From positions 186,001 through 250,000 of the forward strand of contig NZ_JABUFE010000004.1 of NCBI RefSeq assembly GCF_013315265.1: DNA of 64,000 nucleotides. The letters are read 5' to 3'. Shown piece after piece: positions 48,235 through 57,434 of this stretch (its first letter is position 1; each line of letters begins with the position of its first letter). The translations under genes were made by a program, and so were the position numbers. Under the pieces are notes generated by a model that saw only the letters and a list, made by a program, of their open reading frames with translations, had not been told where the DNA came from and did no database searches. The DNA comes from Parasulfitobacter algicola. GTDB taxonomy: Bacteria > Pseudomonadota > Alphaproteobacteria > Rhodobacterales > Rhodobacteraceae.

Positions 48235-48725
48235 TACAAATCGAACCTCTCTTTAACGCGGTTCAGCATCGTCTTGGTCGACCCGACCTCGGCTTGTCGG
48301 ATTGAGCGGGTCGCTTTCCACATCAACAAGGACGCCGTGGTCGGTGTCGATCAGGTAGTTGTCGGAATAGGCAACGAATGCGTTCGTCATTGTCTCTCGG
48401 ACCAATGGCGTTTCAAAGGCTCATCCAGCGTGCCGAGATACTCGCGCACCGCGCGGGGTGCGGCACCGACATCAATCCGACCGGCGTCCCATTCTTCCTT
48501 CGAGGCAGAAAGCTGTTTGTTCGCGTCCGCCTCGATCAAACTCGCATCAATGGCCATGCGCTGGCCGCTGACCAGACCTTCCGCGATGCAGCGCGCCACG
48601 GTTGTCTCGAACACATGGCGCAACAGATCGCTGTCCCGGAAACGACCGTGCCGGTTCTTGGAAAAGCTCGAGTGGTCAGGGATCCGATCAAGGAAGAGTT
48701 TTTCAACAAAATAAGCTGTTAGGGA
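48235..48725 (-). pseudogene. Remnant of a DDE transposase (IS5/IS1182-like)
   Basis: Minus-strand reading gives successive pieces of one transposase in three frames: LTAYFVEKLFLDRIPDHSSF...IDASLIEADANK...AVREYLGTLDE (48721 to about 48400), then AFVAYSDNYLIDTDHGVLVDVE (about 48405-48317), then KATRSIRQAEVGSTKTMLNR (to about 48240). At least two frameshifts separate them and both protein ends are missing, so it cannot be active. No terminal inverted repeats or target duplication were found. The exact IS family is uncertain. Confidence 0.82.
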
Positions 48726-48739
48726 AAGCGTGCTTGGAT

Positions 48740-48928
48740 TTACGTATCAACCGGCAAGCGCAAACCTGCGCTGGATGCGATTAGCTTTGTAATCGCCGCA
48801 TCGTCTTCATGCCCCAATCCCGCATCCGCGGCAGCCCGATACTGATCAAGCGCTGTTTGGGTCAGCGGCAATGGCAGCTTGGCGGTGTCAGCGCGAATAA
48901 TCAATCCAGTTTCATAGTGCTCGTTCAT
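48740..48928 (-). pseudogene. C-terminal fragment of a 3-hydroxyisobutyrate dehydrogenase-like protein
   Basis: About 55 residues (LPLPLTQTALDQYRAAADAG, then LGHEDDAAITKL) resemble the last helices of beta-hydroxyacid dehydrogenases of the 3-hydroxyisobutyrate/threonate type, which are about 290 residues with an N-terminal NAD domain that is absent here. It abuts the transposase remnant, so the gene was probably cut by insertion or deletion. The family assignment from so short a piece is moderate. Confidence 0.5.
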
Positions 48929-49122
48929 GATATGAAGGTTGTCAAAGGCAGCAGATGGGAAGCAGTTGGCGGATAATAACGTTTGGGAACGCCATGCAGA
49001 AGGCTTGAGGCAGAGTTTGCGCGTCAGTCGATGGGCAGTTTTGGTGACGCGGTCAAGTTTGTGTTCTTGTTTTCACCAATGTTCCAATACATCATTACGG
49101 AGGCAGATTGGAGAAAACAACA

Positions 49123-49578
49123 ATGATCGTAAGGGACGGTATTCCCGAAGATGTGGAACAAATGAGCTCGTTTCTTCGGGAATTGACTGCGTCAGGAAAG
49201 AGAACAAGACCCGATGACGAGGCCTTCGTGCTAGCGAACTATATCAACGATCCAGACAAAATCTGCTGTTCAGTGGCTGAGGACGAAGGAGTAATCTTGG
49301 GATTTCAGTCTTTAAAAAAAGCGAAAGAGGGCAACCAATGGGGCGTCGAACCGGGGTGGGGTATTATTGGTACCCACACAAAGCCTTCCGCTGCTCGGCG
49401 CGGCGTGGGTCGCGCACTTTTTGATATGACCCGAAAAGCAGCAGACGAAGCTGGATTATCGCACATTGATGCGTCAATAGGCGCAACAAATTCAGAAGGG
49501 CTGGCATACTATGAAGCCATGGGTTTTCGTACGTATCGAACACTGGAAGGTACGATTTGCAAACGGTTCGATGTCTGA
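49123..49578 (+). CDS. GNAT-family N-acetyltransferase
   Basis: A 151-residue GNAT protein: motif A is THTKPSAARRGVGRALFDMT (acetyl-CoA pyrophosphate loop RRGVG) and the C-terminal YYEAMGFRTYRT strand-helix. It would transfer an acyl group from CoA to an amine; the acceptor is unknown. ATG 49123 has GGAG at 9 bases; a TTG at 49108 with GGAGG close by is an alternative. It lies just beyond the transposon debris as a single gene. Confidence 0.82.
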   Translation: MIVRDGIPEDVEQMSSFLRELTASGKRTRPDDEAFVLANYINDPDKICCSVAEDEGVILGFQSLKKAKEGNQWGVEPGWGIIGTHTKPSAARRGVGRALFDMTRKAADEAGLSHIDASIGATNSEGLAYYEAMGFRTYRTLEGTICKRFDV

Positions 49579-49603
49579 GTGAAATGCTGATGGTCAGCCG
49601 TGT

Positions 49604-50671
49604 TTAGCTGCTAACACCCAACCGCGCGTATTTGGCTTCAAGTTCGATCAGTTGCTGTTTGCGCCACAGACCACCGCCATAGCCGGTCAGGGATCCATCT
49701 GCGCCGATCACGCGATGACACGGGATAACCAGCGCGATCTGGTTGGCGCCGTTTGCGCGCGCGACAGCCCGTGACGCCGTTGGTTGCCCGATGGATTTGG
49801 CAAGCTGCCCATAGCTGCGTGTTTCGCCAGCCGGGATATTGCGAAGTTCGCCCCAAACCTTTTTCGCAAATTCCCCGCCATGCAAAGCCAACGGAACGGT
49901 GAAATCGGCACAGGTTCCGGCAAAAAAAGCCTGAAGCTGGGCTTCAAGAAGATCGACAGGCGCGTTGCGGCCAAACCCCAGTTTGCCGTGACACATCTTG
50001 GCAAGCGCCTTCAATTCACGGGGCAACGCCTTGCGATCTGCAAATTCAAGCAGGTGGATCGCGGATTTGTCGCTGACCACAATCATTGATCCAAGCGGCG
50101 TTTCGATCCAATCGGCTTTCAAAACTGGTTCCCCCGAAAACCGCCCCGGGGCTTGCCCAAGCAGTTTGCCAAAAGCCGCGCGGAACGCACTGGGGGATGC
50201 GAACCCGGCATCCAGTTGCGCGTCGATCACACGGCCGCCCGTGGCAAGCGTTTCAAATCCTGAGCGCAACCGGGTCAGACGTGCCATTTCAAGAAACGTG
50301 ATGCCAAAGGACCGTTTGAACGCACGTCGCACGGTCGATGGATCAAGGTTAAGGCGCTGGATGTCATCTTCGGTCCAGCGGCGCGACAGATCTTTATCAA
50401 GCTTGGCCAGCAATACCTGTACCGTGGGGTCTGATTGCGCGGCTGTTTTCACCGGGTGGCACCGCTTACAGGGGCGAAAGCCGGCCTCCATACACTCTGA
50501 CACGGTTTCGAAAAACCGGCAGTTTTCAGGTTTGGGTTTGCGGGCAGGACACGTCAAGCGACAGAATATCCCGGTCGAGGTGACACCCACATAGGCACGC
50601 CCGTCATATGCGCTGTCGCGCGTCAAAAGGGCTTGATAGAGAACATCGTCTTTTGGCAAATCAAACATCAT
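49604..50671 (-). CDS. ada: Ada: methyl-DNA repair protein and transcriptional activator
   Basis: About 355 residues with the full Ada layout. The N-terminal zinc/methylphosphotriester domain has Cys 37, 41, 68 and 71 (FCRLTC, PCKRC; E. coli Ada uses 38/42/69/72). An AraC-type helix-turn-helix region spans about 95-175, and a C-terminal O6-methylguanine methyltransferase has IPCHRVIG with acceptor Cys about 318. It repairs alkylated bases and activates the adaptive response. Start is uncertain between 50671, 50668 and 50698; no strong ribosome site decides it. No alkB neighbour. Confidence 0.92.
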   Translation of the reverse strand: MMFDLPKDDVLYQALLTRDSAYDGRAYVGVTSTGIFCRLTCPARKPKPENCRFFETVSECMEAGFRPCKRCHPVKTAAQSDPTVQVLLAKLDKDLSRRWTEDDIQRLNLDPSTVRRAFKRSFGITFLEMARLTRLRSGFETLATGGRVIDAQLDAGFASPSAFRAAFGKLLGQAPGRFSGEPVLKADWIETPLGSMIVVSDKSAIHLLEFADRKALPRELKALAKMCHGKLGFGRNAPVDLLEAQLQAFFAGTCADFTVPLALHGGEFAKKVWGELRNIPAGETRSYGQLAKSIGQPTASRAVARANGANQIALVIPCHRVIGADGSLTGYGGGLWRKQQLIELEAKYARLGVSS

Positions 50672-50741
50672 AAGGTCACTATAACGTGGCCCGATCATGC
50701 AGGTCGCCCAAAATCGGGCATTTATTTGAGATAGTTCAGAT

Positions 50742-51479
50742 CTAGCCGATCACAACGTTCCGACGGCTAAGCTGTTGCGCTGCAACGCCCTTCAGAATGG
50801 CGACAACACGCCCTGCATAGATCAGATTTGCACCACTTCCGTCGGCACGGTCAACGGCGGTCCAGGTTGTGTGATCGCCTTCTGTGTCCAGCTCAAGCTT
50901 TTCGACGCTGGGATCAAAATCATCGATCACCATCATCTTGGTTGTGCTATTTCCAGCAGTATCGGTATCAAGCAGAATACCGGCCTTGTCCGCTTCGCCA
51001 AAATCAGCGTCATTTTCGATGCGCTGGAAATGGATTTTTTCGATTTCAAAAAAGGGAAAACCGCGCAAGATGGCGATGTTTTTCTTACCCACAAACAAAA
51101 GTGTGTCGCCAGTATCGGTTATATTGGTGGCCAGATCGCCCTTTAGGCTGGTCATCACGCTAAGCCGTCCATCGCGCGACGGGCTGTAATTGTCGATCAT
51201 CACCGCATCATCATTGGGGTCACGCGCCACGATTGCATAAAGTGGTTCTTCCTTGCGGGTATTAAGGGATGGATCATCCGAATTCGCTTGCTGCAGCACA
51301 GAGTCGATAAAGCTTTCTTCGCTTTTATCCAATTCAGGCAGTGGGTCATTTACAGGGGCGATGGGTACAGTGATATCTGCAGGTGCTGTCAGATCAACCG
51401 CATCAGATTTACTGCGCCAATAGATCAGCACGCCAAGAACCAATGCAATAAAAGCAAACCCTAATATAAAAAGTTCCAT
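50742..51479 (-). CDS. Membrane-anchored protein with two RTX-like beta units, function unknown
   Basis: A 245-residue protein not matched to a named family. One membrane span (residues 3-21), an acidic linker to about 80, then two similar units at about 94-150 and 183-243. Each has D-x-Y/F-x-P-S ... L-x-V/L-D/T, then LLFVGKKNIAILRG or LIYAGRVVAILKG. The FDPSVEKLEL and AGRVVAILKGV patterns resemble the beta region near the C-terminus of RTX type I secreted proteins, but the GGxGxD repeats are absent. Start 51479 has GAGG 5 bases upstream. Confidence 0.65.
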   Translation of the reverse strand: MELFILGFAFIALVLGVLIYWRSKSDAVDLTAPADITVPIAPVNDPLPELDKSEESFIDSVLQQANSDDPSLNTRKEEPLYAIVARDPNDDAVMIDNYSPSRDGRLSVMTSLKGDLATNITDTGDTLLFVGKKNIAILRGFPFFEIEKIHFQRIENDADFGEADKAGILLDTDTAGNSTTKMMVIDDFDPSVEKLELDTEGDHTTWTAVDRADGSGANLIYAGRVVAILKGVAAQQLSRRNVVIG

Positions 51480-51605
51480 CACCACCTCGCCTGACTTATG
51501 TCCAGGATCGGGAAACCCCCAATCCATTGCCTGGGTGGGGTGATCCTTTTCGGTTTTGCGGTTTGAGGCAAGGATTTAAACCGACGCTAGGTCAAAACAC
51601 GCCGA

Positions 51606-51896
51606 TCAGCTGTGGCTTTCCTTGAATGCAGCGGCCGCTTTGGGGCTGGCTTCGGTCTGATATTTGTCACGCCATTCATCGAACGGCATGCCATAAAAAG
51701 CAGCGCGCCCTTCTTCTTTCGACATCTCAATCCCGCGTTCATTCGCGGCTTCCTGATACCAACGGCTAAGGCAATTGCGGCAAAAGCCGGTCAGGTTCAT
51801 CATGTCGATGTTTTGCACATCCGTACGTTCGGCAAGATGGTCACGCAAGCGGCGAAACGCGGCGGCTTCCAGTTCAATGCGGGTTTGGTCATCCAT
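51606..51896 (-). CDS. DUF1244 protein
   Basis: A 96-residue protein with the DUF1244 layout, including NLTGFCRNCLSRWYQEAA (Cys 39 and 42 region) and FYGMPFDEWRDKYQ. The family is widespread in proteobacteria and its function is unknown; the CxxC could bind a metal. It starts 18 bases after the stop of the N-formylglutamate amidohydrolase gene on the same strand and is probably cotranscribed. Confidence 0.85.
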   Translation of the reverse strand: MDDQTRIELEAAAFRRLRDHLAERTDVQNIDMMNLTGFCRNCLSRWYQEAANERGIEMSKEEGRAAFYGMPFDEWRDKYQTEASPKAAAAFKESHS

Positions 51897-51914
51897 ATCA
51901 GTGGCTCCTTTGAT

Positions 51915-52655
51915 CTATATTTGTGCCGCAGACAGCGCATGTTCAAGCATCGGGGCCAAACGGGCAGCCCAGGCTTTTTGCGCATCATCCGATTTGATCA
52001 GATCGTTGCGTAATTCTATCAAGGCGTTCGGACGGTTGTGGGCCAATGCGTGTTTATCGATAGCGTCACCTGGCAGGTGCCCGGCATAGGGTTCGTTATC
52101 GCCCACACACAGATCCGCTTCTTCATTCAATCGTGCAATCAGCGGGCGGGCCAAACGATTATCATGGGCGTAAAGAATGCCCACCTGCCAAGGTCGCATC
52201 CCGTGGCCGTTCAGCGCGGGCGTGAACGAATGCACCGATACGATCACCACATCATCGCGCCGCTCACACATTTCGGACAAAGCCGCATGATAGGGGCGAT
52301 AGTATGCCGCCAGACGATGTTCGATTTCGACCGCATCCGCATGACGGTTGCCCGGGATGATCGTGCCGTCATAGATCTTCATCAACAGCGTAGGGTCATC
52401 TTCACCACGGTTCGGATCAATCACCAGACGCGAAAAATCAGATAAAACAGCGGGGCTGTTCAAAAGCCGTGCCAATTCGCGCGTGACACCCGCAGCCCCC
52501 ACATCATAGGCGATGTGACGTTCCATATCTGCGTCCGACAATCCAAGTGTGCCGCCATTTACCGTTTCCGGTACACGGTTTGTGGCATGATCACATGTGA
52601 CCAACCAGCGGCCCGGTCGATCTTTGCCCAAGATATGATAAGGTGCGTCAATCAT
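51915..52655 (-). CDS. N-formylglutamate amidohydrolase family protein (second copy)
   Basis: A 246-residue FGase-family protein (VTCDHATNRVPE near residue 20, VIDPNRGEDDPTLL near 90, VVIVSVHSFTP near 142, IELRNDLI near the end). Like the 286-residue homologue at 13952-14812 it would be a metal hydrolase acting on an N-acyl amino acid such as N-formylglutamate. The two are clearly diverged and need not share a substrate. It lies upstream of the DUF1244 gene and divergent from pyruvate kinase. Confidence 0.85.
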   Translation of the reverse strand: MIDAPYHILGKDRPGRWLVTCDHATNRVPETVNGGTLGLSDADMERHIAYDVGAAGVTRELARLLNSPAVLSDFSRLVIDPNRGEDDPTLLMKIYDGTIIPGNRHADAVEIEHRLAAYYRPYHAALSEMCERRDDVVIVSVHSFTPALNGHGMRPWQVGILYAHDNRLARPLIARLNEEADLCVGDNEPYAGHLPGDAIDKHALAHNRPNALIELRNDLIKSDDAQKAWAARLAPMLEHALSAAQI

Positions 52656-52784
52656 TCATCGTCTCGTAAATTTTGGTTTTGTTCCAATAGGACAGTTGAG
52701 ACCAAATAGGAAATACGTAATAAGACGGATAGGACTGATAGCGATAACAAAGCCAAAAACAATGGCAATAGGGGATGGTTAGAC

Positions 52785-54230
52785 ATGAGACGCCTGCGCA
52801 ATGTTAAAATCGTGGCAACTTTGGGCCCGGCTTCAAATGATTACGAAATGATCCGTGCCCTTCATGAAGCGGGTGCAGATGTGTTTCGTCTGAACATGAG
52901 CCATGGCGATCACGAAGAAATCCGCGTGCGTCATCAGATTATCCGGCAGGTGGAAAAGGATCTGAACAGCCCCATCGCTATTCTGGCCGATCTTCAGGGG
53001 CCAAAGCTGCGTGTTGGCACCTTTGCCAATGGCAGCGAAGAACTTGAGGTTGGCGCGTCTTTCCGGCTGGACCTGGATGATGCCGAAGGAACGCTGGACC
53101 GTGTCACCCTGCCACATCCTGAAATTTTCGCGGCCCTTGAACCGGGCGCGTCGCTGTTGGTCAACGATGGTAAAATTCGCCTGAAGGTCAAAGATTGTGG
53201 CAAGGATTTTGCCAATTGCGAAGTGATCGCGGGCGGGACGATTTCAAACCGTAAGGGTGTGAACGTACCTGATGTGGTTTTGCCGTTGGCCGCTTTGTCG
53301 AAGAAAGATTTGAAAGATCTGGAATTTGTCTGCCAGCTTGGTGTTGATTGGCTGGCTTTGTCCTTTGTGCAGCGTGTCGAAGACGTCGAACAGGCGCGCG
53401 AACTGGCCAATGGCCGGGCGGCAATTCTATCCAAGATCGAAAAACCGGCAGGCGTGAAAGCCTTTGACGAAATTCTGAAAGCCAGCGACGGGATTATGGT
53501 CGCCCGGGGCGATCTGGGTGTTGAGCTGCCCGTGCAAAACGTGCCGCCCATCCAAAAACAGCTGGTGCGCAAATGCCGTGCGGCCGCAAAGCCTGTGATT
53601 GTCGCGACCCAGATGCTGGAAAGTATGATCGACAGTCCGATGCCGACCCGTGCGGAAGTCAGTGATGTGGCCACAGCGATTTACGAAGGCGCCGATGCGA
53701 TCATGTTGTCAGCGGAATCCGCTGCTGGCAGCTTTCCGGTTGAAGCCGTAACCACAATGAACAACGTCGCAGCCGAGGTTGAAAGCGATCCGATCTATCG
53801 TGAGATTATCGAAGCGTCGCGCAGCGCCAATCGGACCAGCGTGGCAGATGGCATTGTTGCAGCCGCCCGCGAAATTGCCGAAACAACCGATATTAAGGCA
53901 ATCTGCTGTTTCACACAATCTGGTACAACAGCGGCCCTGACCGCCCGTGAACGTCCGCGTGTTCCAATCATTGCGCTGACATCACTTAAGGGAACCGCAC
54001 GGCGCTTGTGTCTGACGTGGGGGACGAATTGCGTCATGACTGGCGAAGTGGAACGTTTTAAAATGGCCGTCGTATCCGCCGCACGCGCGGCCCGCACCGA
54101 AGGCTTCGCGACCGAGCAGGATCAGATCGTCGTCACCGCAGGTGTTCCATTCAATGTGCCCGGCACAACCAATATTCTGCGCGTGGCCCCGTGCGAAGAA
54201 CGGTTGATCTATCGCACCGATCCGGAATAA
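52785..54230 (+). CDS. pyk: Pyruvate kinase
   Basis: A 481-residue glycolytic enzyme (phosphoenolpyruvate plus ADP to pyruvate plus ATP). KIVATLGPAS, FRLNMSHG, LADLQGPKLR and the active-site block SKIEKPAGVKAFDEI through GIMVARGDLGVELP are intact, followed by MLESMIDSPMPTRAEVSDVA and the C-terminal allosteric domain. Length is normal. It stands alone; the 116 bases after it contain a small CGCCGT-ACGGCG hairpin without a T-run, before rpmI. Confidence 0.96.
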   Translation: MRRLRNVKIVATLGPASNDYEMIRALHEAGADVFRLNMSHGDHEEIRVRHQIIRQVEKDLNSPIAILADLQGPKLRVGTFANGSEELEVGASFRLDLDDAEGTLDRVTLPHPEIFAALEPGASLLVNDGKIRLKVKDCGKDFANCEVIAGGTISNRKGVNVPDVVLPLAALSKKDLKDLEFVCQLGVDWLALSFVQRVEDVEQARELANGRAAILSKIEKPAGVKAFDEILKASDGIMVARGDLGVELPVQNVPPIQKQLVRKCRAAAKPVIVATQMLESMIDSPMPTRAEVSDVATAIYEGADAIMLSAESAAGSFPVEAVTTMNNVAAEVESDPIYREIIEASRSANRTSVADGIVAAAREIAETTDIKAICCFTQSGTTAALTARERPRVPIIALTSLKGTARRLCLTWGTNCVMTGEVERFKMAVVSAARAARTEGFATEQDQIVVTAGVPFNVPGTTNILRVAPCEERLIYRTDPE

Positions 54231-54346
54231 CGATTTTACTTGCCTCGACCGACACGCCGTCCTATACGGCGCATCTTAATCCCGTGTGAGCGGCCAATGT
54301 GGCATGCCGAATCGCACTTGAACCGTTTGAATAACAGGAGACGGAA

Positions 54347-54547
54347 ATGCCCAAGATGAAGACAAAATCGAGCTGCAAAAAGCGGTTCAAAGTGACGGCC
54401 AAGGGCCGTGTCAAAGCAGGTCAGGCCGGTAAACGCCACGGTATGATCAAGCGATCCACCAAATTTATCCGCGACGCGCGCGGGACAACCATTCTATCGG
54501 CCCCTGACGAGAAAATCGTCAAGTCGATGATGCCATATTCGCGCTAA
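54347..54547 (+). CDS. rpmI: 50S ribosomal protein L35
   Basis: A 66-residue basic protein ([36 protein letters not shown]), typical L35, preceded by a GGAG ribosome site (caGGAGacggaaATG). It precedes rplT by 12 bases, the usual order. infC, which precedes rpmI in many bacteria, is not upstream here. Confidence 0.97.
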   Translation: MPKMKTKSSCKKRFKVTAKGRVKAGQAGKRHGMIKRSTKFIRDARGTTILSAPDEKIVKSMMPYSR

Positions 54548-54559
54548 GGGGGATCCAGC

Positions 54560-54922
54560 ATGTCACGTACCAAAGGTGGAACCACAACCCACGCCCGTCA
54601 TAAGAAAGTCACTGATGCTGCGAAAGGCTATTATGGCCGCCGCAAGAACACCTTTAAGGTGGCGCGTCAGGCTGTCGACAAAGCTAATCAATACGCAACA
54701 CGCGATCGCAAGAATCGCAAGCGCACCTTCCGCGCACTGTGGATCCAACGGATCAATGCCGCCGTCCGATCCCACGACGAAGCACTGACATATTCGCGCT
54801 TTATCAACGGTCTGGCCTTGGCCGGGATCGAAGTTGATCGCAAAGTGCTGGCCGATCTGGCTGTGCATGAACCCGAAGCGTTTGGCGCCATCGTTGATCA
54901 GGCAAAAGCCGCGCTGGCGTAA
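54560..54922 (+). CDS. rplT: 50S ribosomal protein L20
   Basis: A 120-residue L20 ([47 protein letters not shown]), an early-assembly 23S rRNA binding protein. In other bacteria L20 represses its own operon through the rpmI leader; no clear operator could be drawn here. A strong terminator follows. Confidence 0.97.
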   Translation: MSRTKGGTTTHARHKKVTDAAKGYYGRRKNTFKVARQAVDKANQYATRDRKNRKRTFRALWIQRINAAVRSHDEALTYSRFINGLALAGIEVDRKVLADLAVHEPEAFGAIVDQAKAALA

Positions 54923-54945
54923 ACTCGGTACAGAGTTTTGAAGTC

Positions 54946-54979
54946 AAAAGCCGCGTGCCCTCGGGTATCGCGGCTTTTT
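54946..54979 (+). terminator. Intrinsic terminator after rplT
   Basis: AAAAGCCGCG, 13-base loop, CGCGGCTTTT followed by T and TC-rich sequence: a 10-pair stem with a T-run, 24 bases after the rplT stop. Confidence 0.85.
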
Positions 54980-54991
54980 CTTTGCAGGGCG

Positions 54992-55047
54992 CTCATCAAG
55001 CCCGGACGGGCTTTCTTCGCGAGAAGGGCCCGCACCGGGTCCGACGA
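54992..55047. repeat. Structured intergenic repeat, copy A
   Basis: This segment holds three small hairpins: AAGCCCG/CGGGCTT, TTCT/AGAA around TCGCG, and GGGCCCG/CGGGTCC. Its first ~42 bases align with copy B at 61913-61966 in the same orientation with about eight differences, and several differences keep pairing (GCCC/GGGC here, ACCC/GGGT there). It lies between the rplT terminator and pheS. It may be a REP-like element or a conserved small RNA structure. Confidence 0.5.
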
Positions 55048-55110
55048 GCAGCCCTTGAATTCAGATGGTCCTATAGGTAGCAGGACAGCAACGCATATTG
55101 GAGGGGTCCG

Positions 55111-56184
55111 ATGGACGATCTGAGGGACAAGTATCTAACCGCCATTTCCGGCGCCGCGGATGAAGCCGCACTGGAAGATCTGCGGGTGCAAGCCGTTGGC
55201 AAAAAGGGCGAGATCAGCCTGAAAATGCGCGAGTTGGGCAAGATGACCGCTGAGGAACGTCAGACAGTTGGCCCCAAGCTGAACGCGCTGAAGGACGAAA
55301 TCAACAGCGCATTGGCTGCCAAGAAAGCAGGGCTGGCCGACGCCGCACTGGATGAACGTTTGCGCACCGAATGGCTGGATGTCACGCTGCCGGGCCGCCC
55401 CCGCCGTCAGGGCACGATCCACCCGATCAGCCAGGTGTGGGAAGAAGCCACGGTGATTTTCGCCGATATGGGCTTTGCCGTTGCCGAGGGCCCGCAGATC
55501 GAATCTGATTGGTACAACTTTGATGCGCTGAACATCCCCGGCCACCACCCCGCGCGGGCCGAAATGGACACGTTCTATATGCACCGGGCCGACGGCGACA
55601 ACCGCCCGCCACACGTTCTGCGCACGCACACCAGCCCCGTGCAAATTCGCAGTATGCAAGATCAGGGCGCGCCCCTGCGCATCATCTGCCCGGGCCGTGT
55701 GTACCGTGCGGATTACGACCAGACCCACACGCCGATGTTCCATCAGGTCGAGGGGTTAGCGATCGACAAAGACATCAGCATGGCCAACCTGAAATGGGTG
55801 CTTGAGGAATTCTGCCGCGCGTTTTTCGAAGTGGATAACGTCGAACTGCGCTTCCGCGCCAGTCACTTTCCCTTCACCGAACCGTCAGCCGAGGTCGACA
55901 TCCGCTGTTCCTGGGACGGCGGCCAGTTGAAAATTGGCGAGGGCGACGATTGGATGGAGATCCTTGGGTCCGGCATGGTCCACCCCAAGGTCCTGCAGGC
56001 GGGGAATATCGACCCCAATGAATGGCAGGGCTTTGCCTTTGGCATGGGCATCGACCGGATCGCGATGCTGAAATACGGCATCCCCGACCTGCGCGCGTTC
56101 TTTGACAGCGACCTGCGCTGGCTGAGGCACTACGGCTTCAGCAGCCTGGATCAGCCAACGCTGCATGGGGGATTGAGTGGTTGA
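55111..56184 (+). CDS. pheS: Phenylalanyl-tRNA synthetase alpha subunit
   Basis: A 357-residue class II synthetase subunit. The N-terminal coiled-coil region (1-~90) binds tRNA; catalytic motifs include [52 protein letters not shown] and the C-terminal [14 protein letters not shown]. It forms an alpha2beta2 enzyme with pheT, which here lies 2.7 kb downstream rather than adjacent. The stop overlaps a TTG start of the next gene (TTGA). Preceded by GGAGGGG. Confidence 0.97.
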   Translation: MDDLRDKYLTAISGAADEAALEDLRVQAVGKKGEISLKMRELGKMTAEERQTVGPKLNALKDEINSALAAKKAGLADAALDERLRTEWLDVTLPGRPRRQGTIHPISQVWEEATVIFADMGFAVAEGPQIESDWYNFDALNIPGHHPARAEMDTFYMHRADGDNRPPHVLRTHTSPVQIRSMQDQGAPLRIICPGRVYRADYDQTHTPMFHQVEGLAIDKDISMANLKWVLEEFCRAFFEVDNVELRFRASHFPFTEPSAEVDIRCSWDGGQLKIGEGDDWMEILGSGMVHPKVLQAGNIDPNEWQGFAFGMGIDRIAMLKYGIPDLRAFFDSDLRWLRHYGFSSLDQPTLHGGLSG

Positions 56185-56831
56185 GCGGAGAGGTAATCTC
56201 ACTGGTCCTGTCAGGCATCGCACTAGCAATGTCTGGTTGGACTTTTTGGACTACGCAAGTTCGACGTGGGACTGTACTAATGTCTCGACCCACCCAAGTC
56301 TTCATTGGCCCTGACGGGCCAAATTTCGAAGGCGAGCCAAAAATTAAGCTTAACTTCCTTCTTTACTCGACTGCTAGAACTGGCCGCGTTCTTGAGACAA
56401 TATTTGTACGTGTCCGTAATGGTGAAACTATACAATCATTTCCAATATGGGTTTTTGGTAATCGTTCCGGCCTAAATCGCGGGAGCGGACTATATGTTAG
56501 CCCTGAGGGTATCGCTGGCGAACATCATTTCCTTATGGCTGCGGACGACAAATCTTTTATTCTTAAGGCGGGCAAGCTAAAAATTGACGTTGTTGCTCGT
56601 CTTATCGGTGATAGCAATGATATTGAGTTGGGTTCCTGTTCGATTCAAGTGTCTCCCGAACATGCGCAGGCACTGACAAATAAGAACTGTGCAGTATTCT
56701 ACGATTGGGGTGGTGAGAGAAGAGAATATCAGGGCAAAATCGATGAGCGGTTAAGTGTAGAGCAATTAGAATCATTTGCACCCTCAATTATCGAAGCAAT
56801 TGCTTCTAGCAAAGCTGGGAAGAAAGAATGA
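56181..56831 (+). CDS. Single-span membrane protein, function unknown
   Basis: A 216-residue protein I do not recognise. One N-terminal span (about residues 4-24), then a likely beta-rich soluble domain: [58 protein letters not shown], and a helical tail. It starts with TTG inside a TTGA overlap with the pheS stop, with GGGGGA 8 bases upstream, so it is coupled to pheS translation. Its sequence is visibly richer in A and T than pheS and pheT, which suggests acquisition. First gene of the accessory insert. Confidence 0.7.
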   Translation: MSGEVISLVLSGIALAMSGWTFWTTQVRRGTVLMSRPTQVFIGPDGPNFEGEPKIKLNFLLYSTARTGRVLETIFVRVRNGETIQSFPIWVFGNRSGLNRGSGLYVSPEGIAGEHHFLMAADDKSFILKAGKLKIDVVARLIGDSNDIELGSCSIQVSPEHAQALTNKNCAVFYDWGGERREYQGKIDERLSVEQLESFAPSIIEAIASSKAGKKE

Positions 56832-56908
56832 AATCTATTCTTCTGTGTTGCTTGCTTAACTCCATAAGCAAAAGTCAAAGAGCATCTGATATAGTGTTGA
56901 TCTACTAA

Positions 56909-57427
56909 ATGATCGCCAAATTCTCCCTCCCCGCCATGGTCCGCCTGATGGACCGCACGCTCCTCCCCTCGGCGCAGTCGATGACGGTTGGGCCGGTGTG
57001 CATCAATGCCGAAGCCTCGGTCGGTATTGGGGATATGGACGTGGGCGAAGCGCGGACAATAATGGCTGAGATTGACGCCAAATCCTCGGCCCTTTTAGCG
57101 GTGCTGGCGATTATCCTTGCGGCCTCGGCCTTTATCTTTTCGCTATCACAAACCTGGGTCGCGCTTCTGCTTATGTTCGCGCAGGTCACGACGATCTCAA
57201 TCTCGATCCTATACCTGCTGCGCTGCCTGATCTACGAACCCGCGCCGCAACTGCGTCATGTGTTTGAAATGGAAGCCGTGACCCACGACCACGCCCTGCA
57301 GATCGAGGCGATCAAACAGGTCCATTATTTCAACCGTGTGATCATGCAGACGGTTTTAACCTCGGTCCTGTTTTTCACCATGTCGATGCTGGTGGGTGTT
57401 GATGCGATGATATCCGGGGCGGAGTAA
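56909..57427 (+). CDS. Three-span membrane protein resembling Pycsar effectors (DUF5706/PycTM-like)
   Basis: A 172-residue protein. About 45 soluble residues precede EIDAKSSALLAVLAIILAAS, then a second span, a charged helical stretch (HALQIEAIKQVHYFNRV) and a last span. A D-x-K-A/S motif entering the first span, two spans, then a helix ahead of a last span is the layout I know for PycTM-type membrane effectors of Pycsar anti-phage systems. No nucleotide cyclase is adjacent, so immunity is unproven. Start uncertain: no good ribosome site at 56909, and an internal ATG at 57036 is possible. Confidence 0.5.
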   Translation: MIAKFSLPAMVRLMDRTLLPSAQSMTVGPVCINAEASVGIGDMDVGEARTIMAEIDAKSSALLAVLAIILAASAFIFSLSQTWVALLLMFAQVTTISISILYLLRCLIYEPAPQLRHVFEMEAVTHDHALQIEAIKQVHYFNRVIMQTVLTSVLFFTMSMLVGVDAMISGAE

Positions 57428-57434
57428 GACCCGC

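Noticed and set aside
48009-48329. A 106-residue minus-strand open frame joining transposase sequence to petR antisense
   Set aside because: Only its first ~35 residues are transposase-like; the rest is the complement of petR, so it is counted within the transposase remnant.
48939-49217. A 92-residue plus-strand open frame upstream of the GNAT gene
   Set aside because: It overlaps the start of the GNAT gene in another frame, has no similarity, and lies in mobile-element debris.
54255-54271. CGCCGT-CCTAT-ACGGCG hairpin between pyk and rpmI as an L20 autoregulatory site or terminator
   Set aside because: Short stem, no T-run, and no resemblance to a known L20 leader could be shown.
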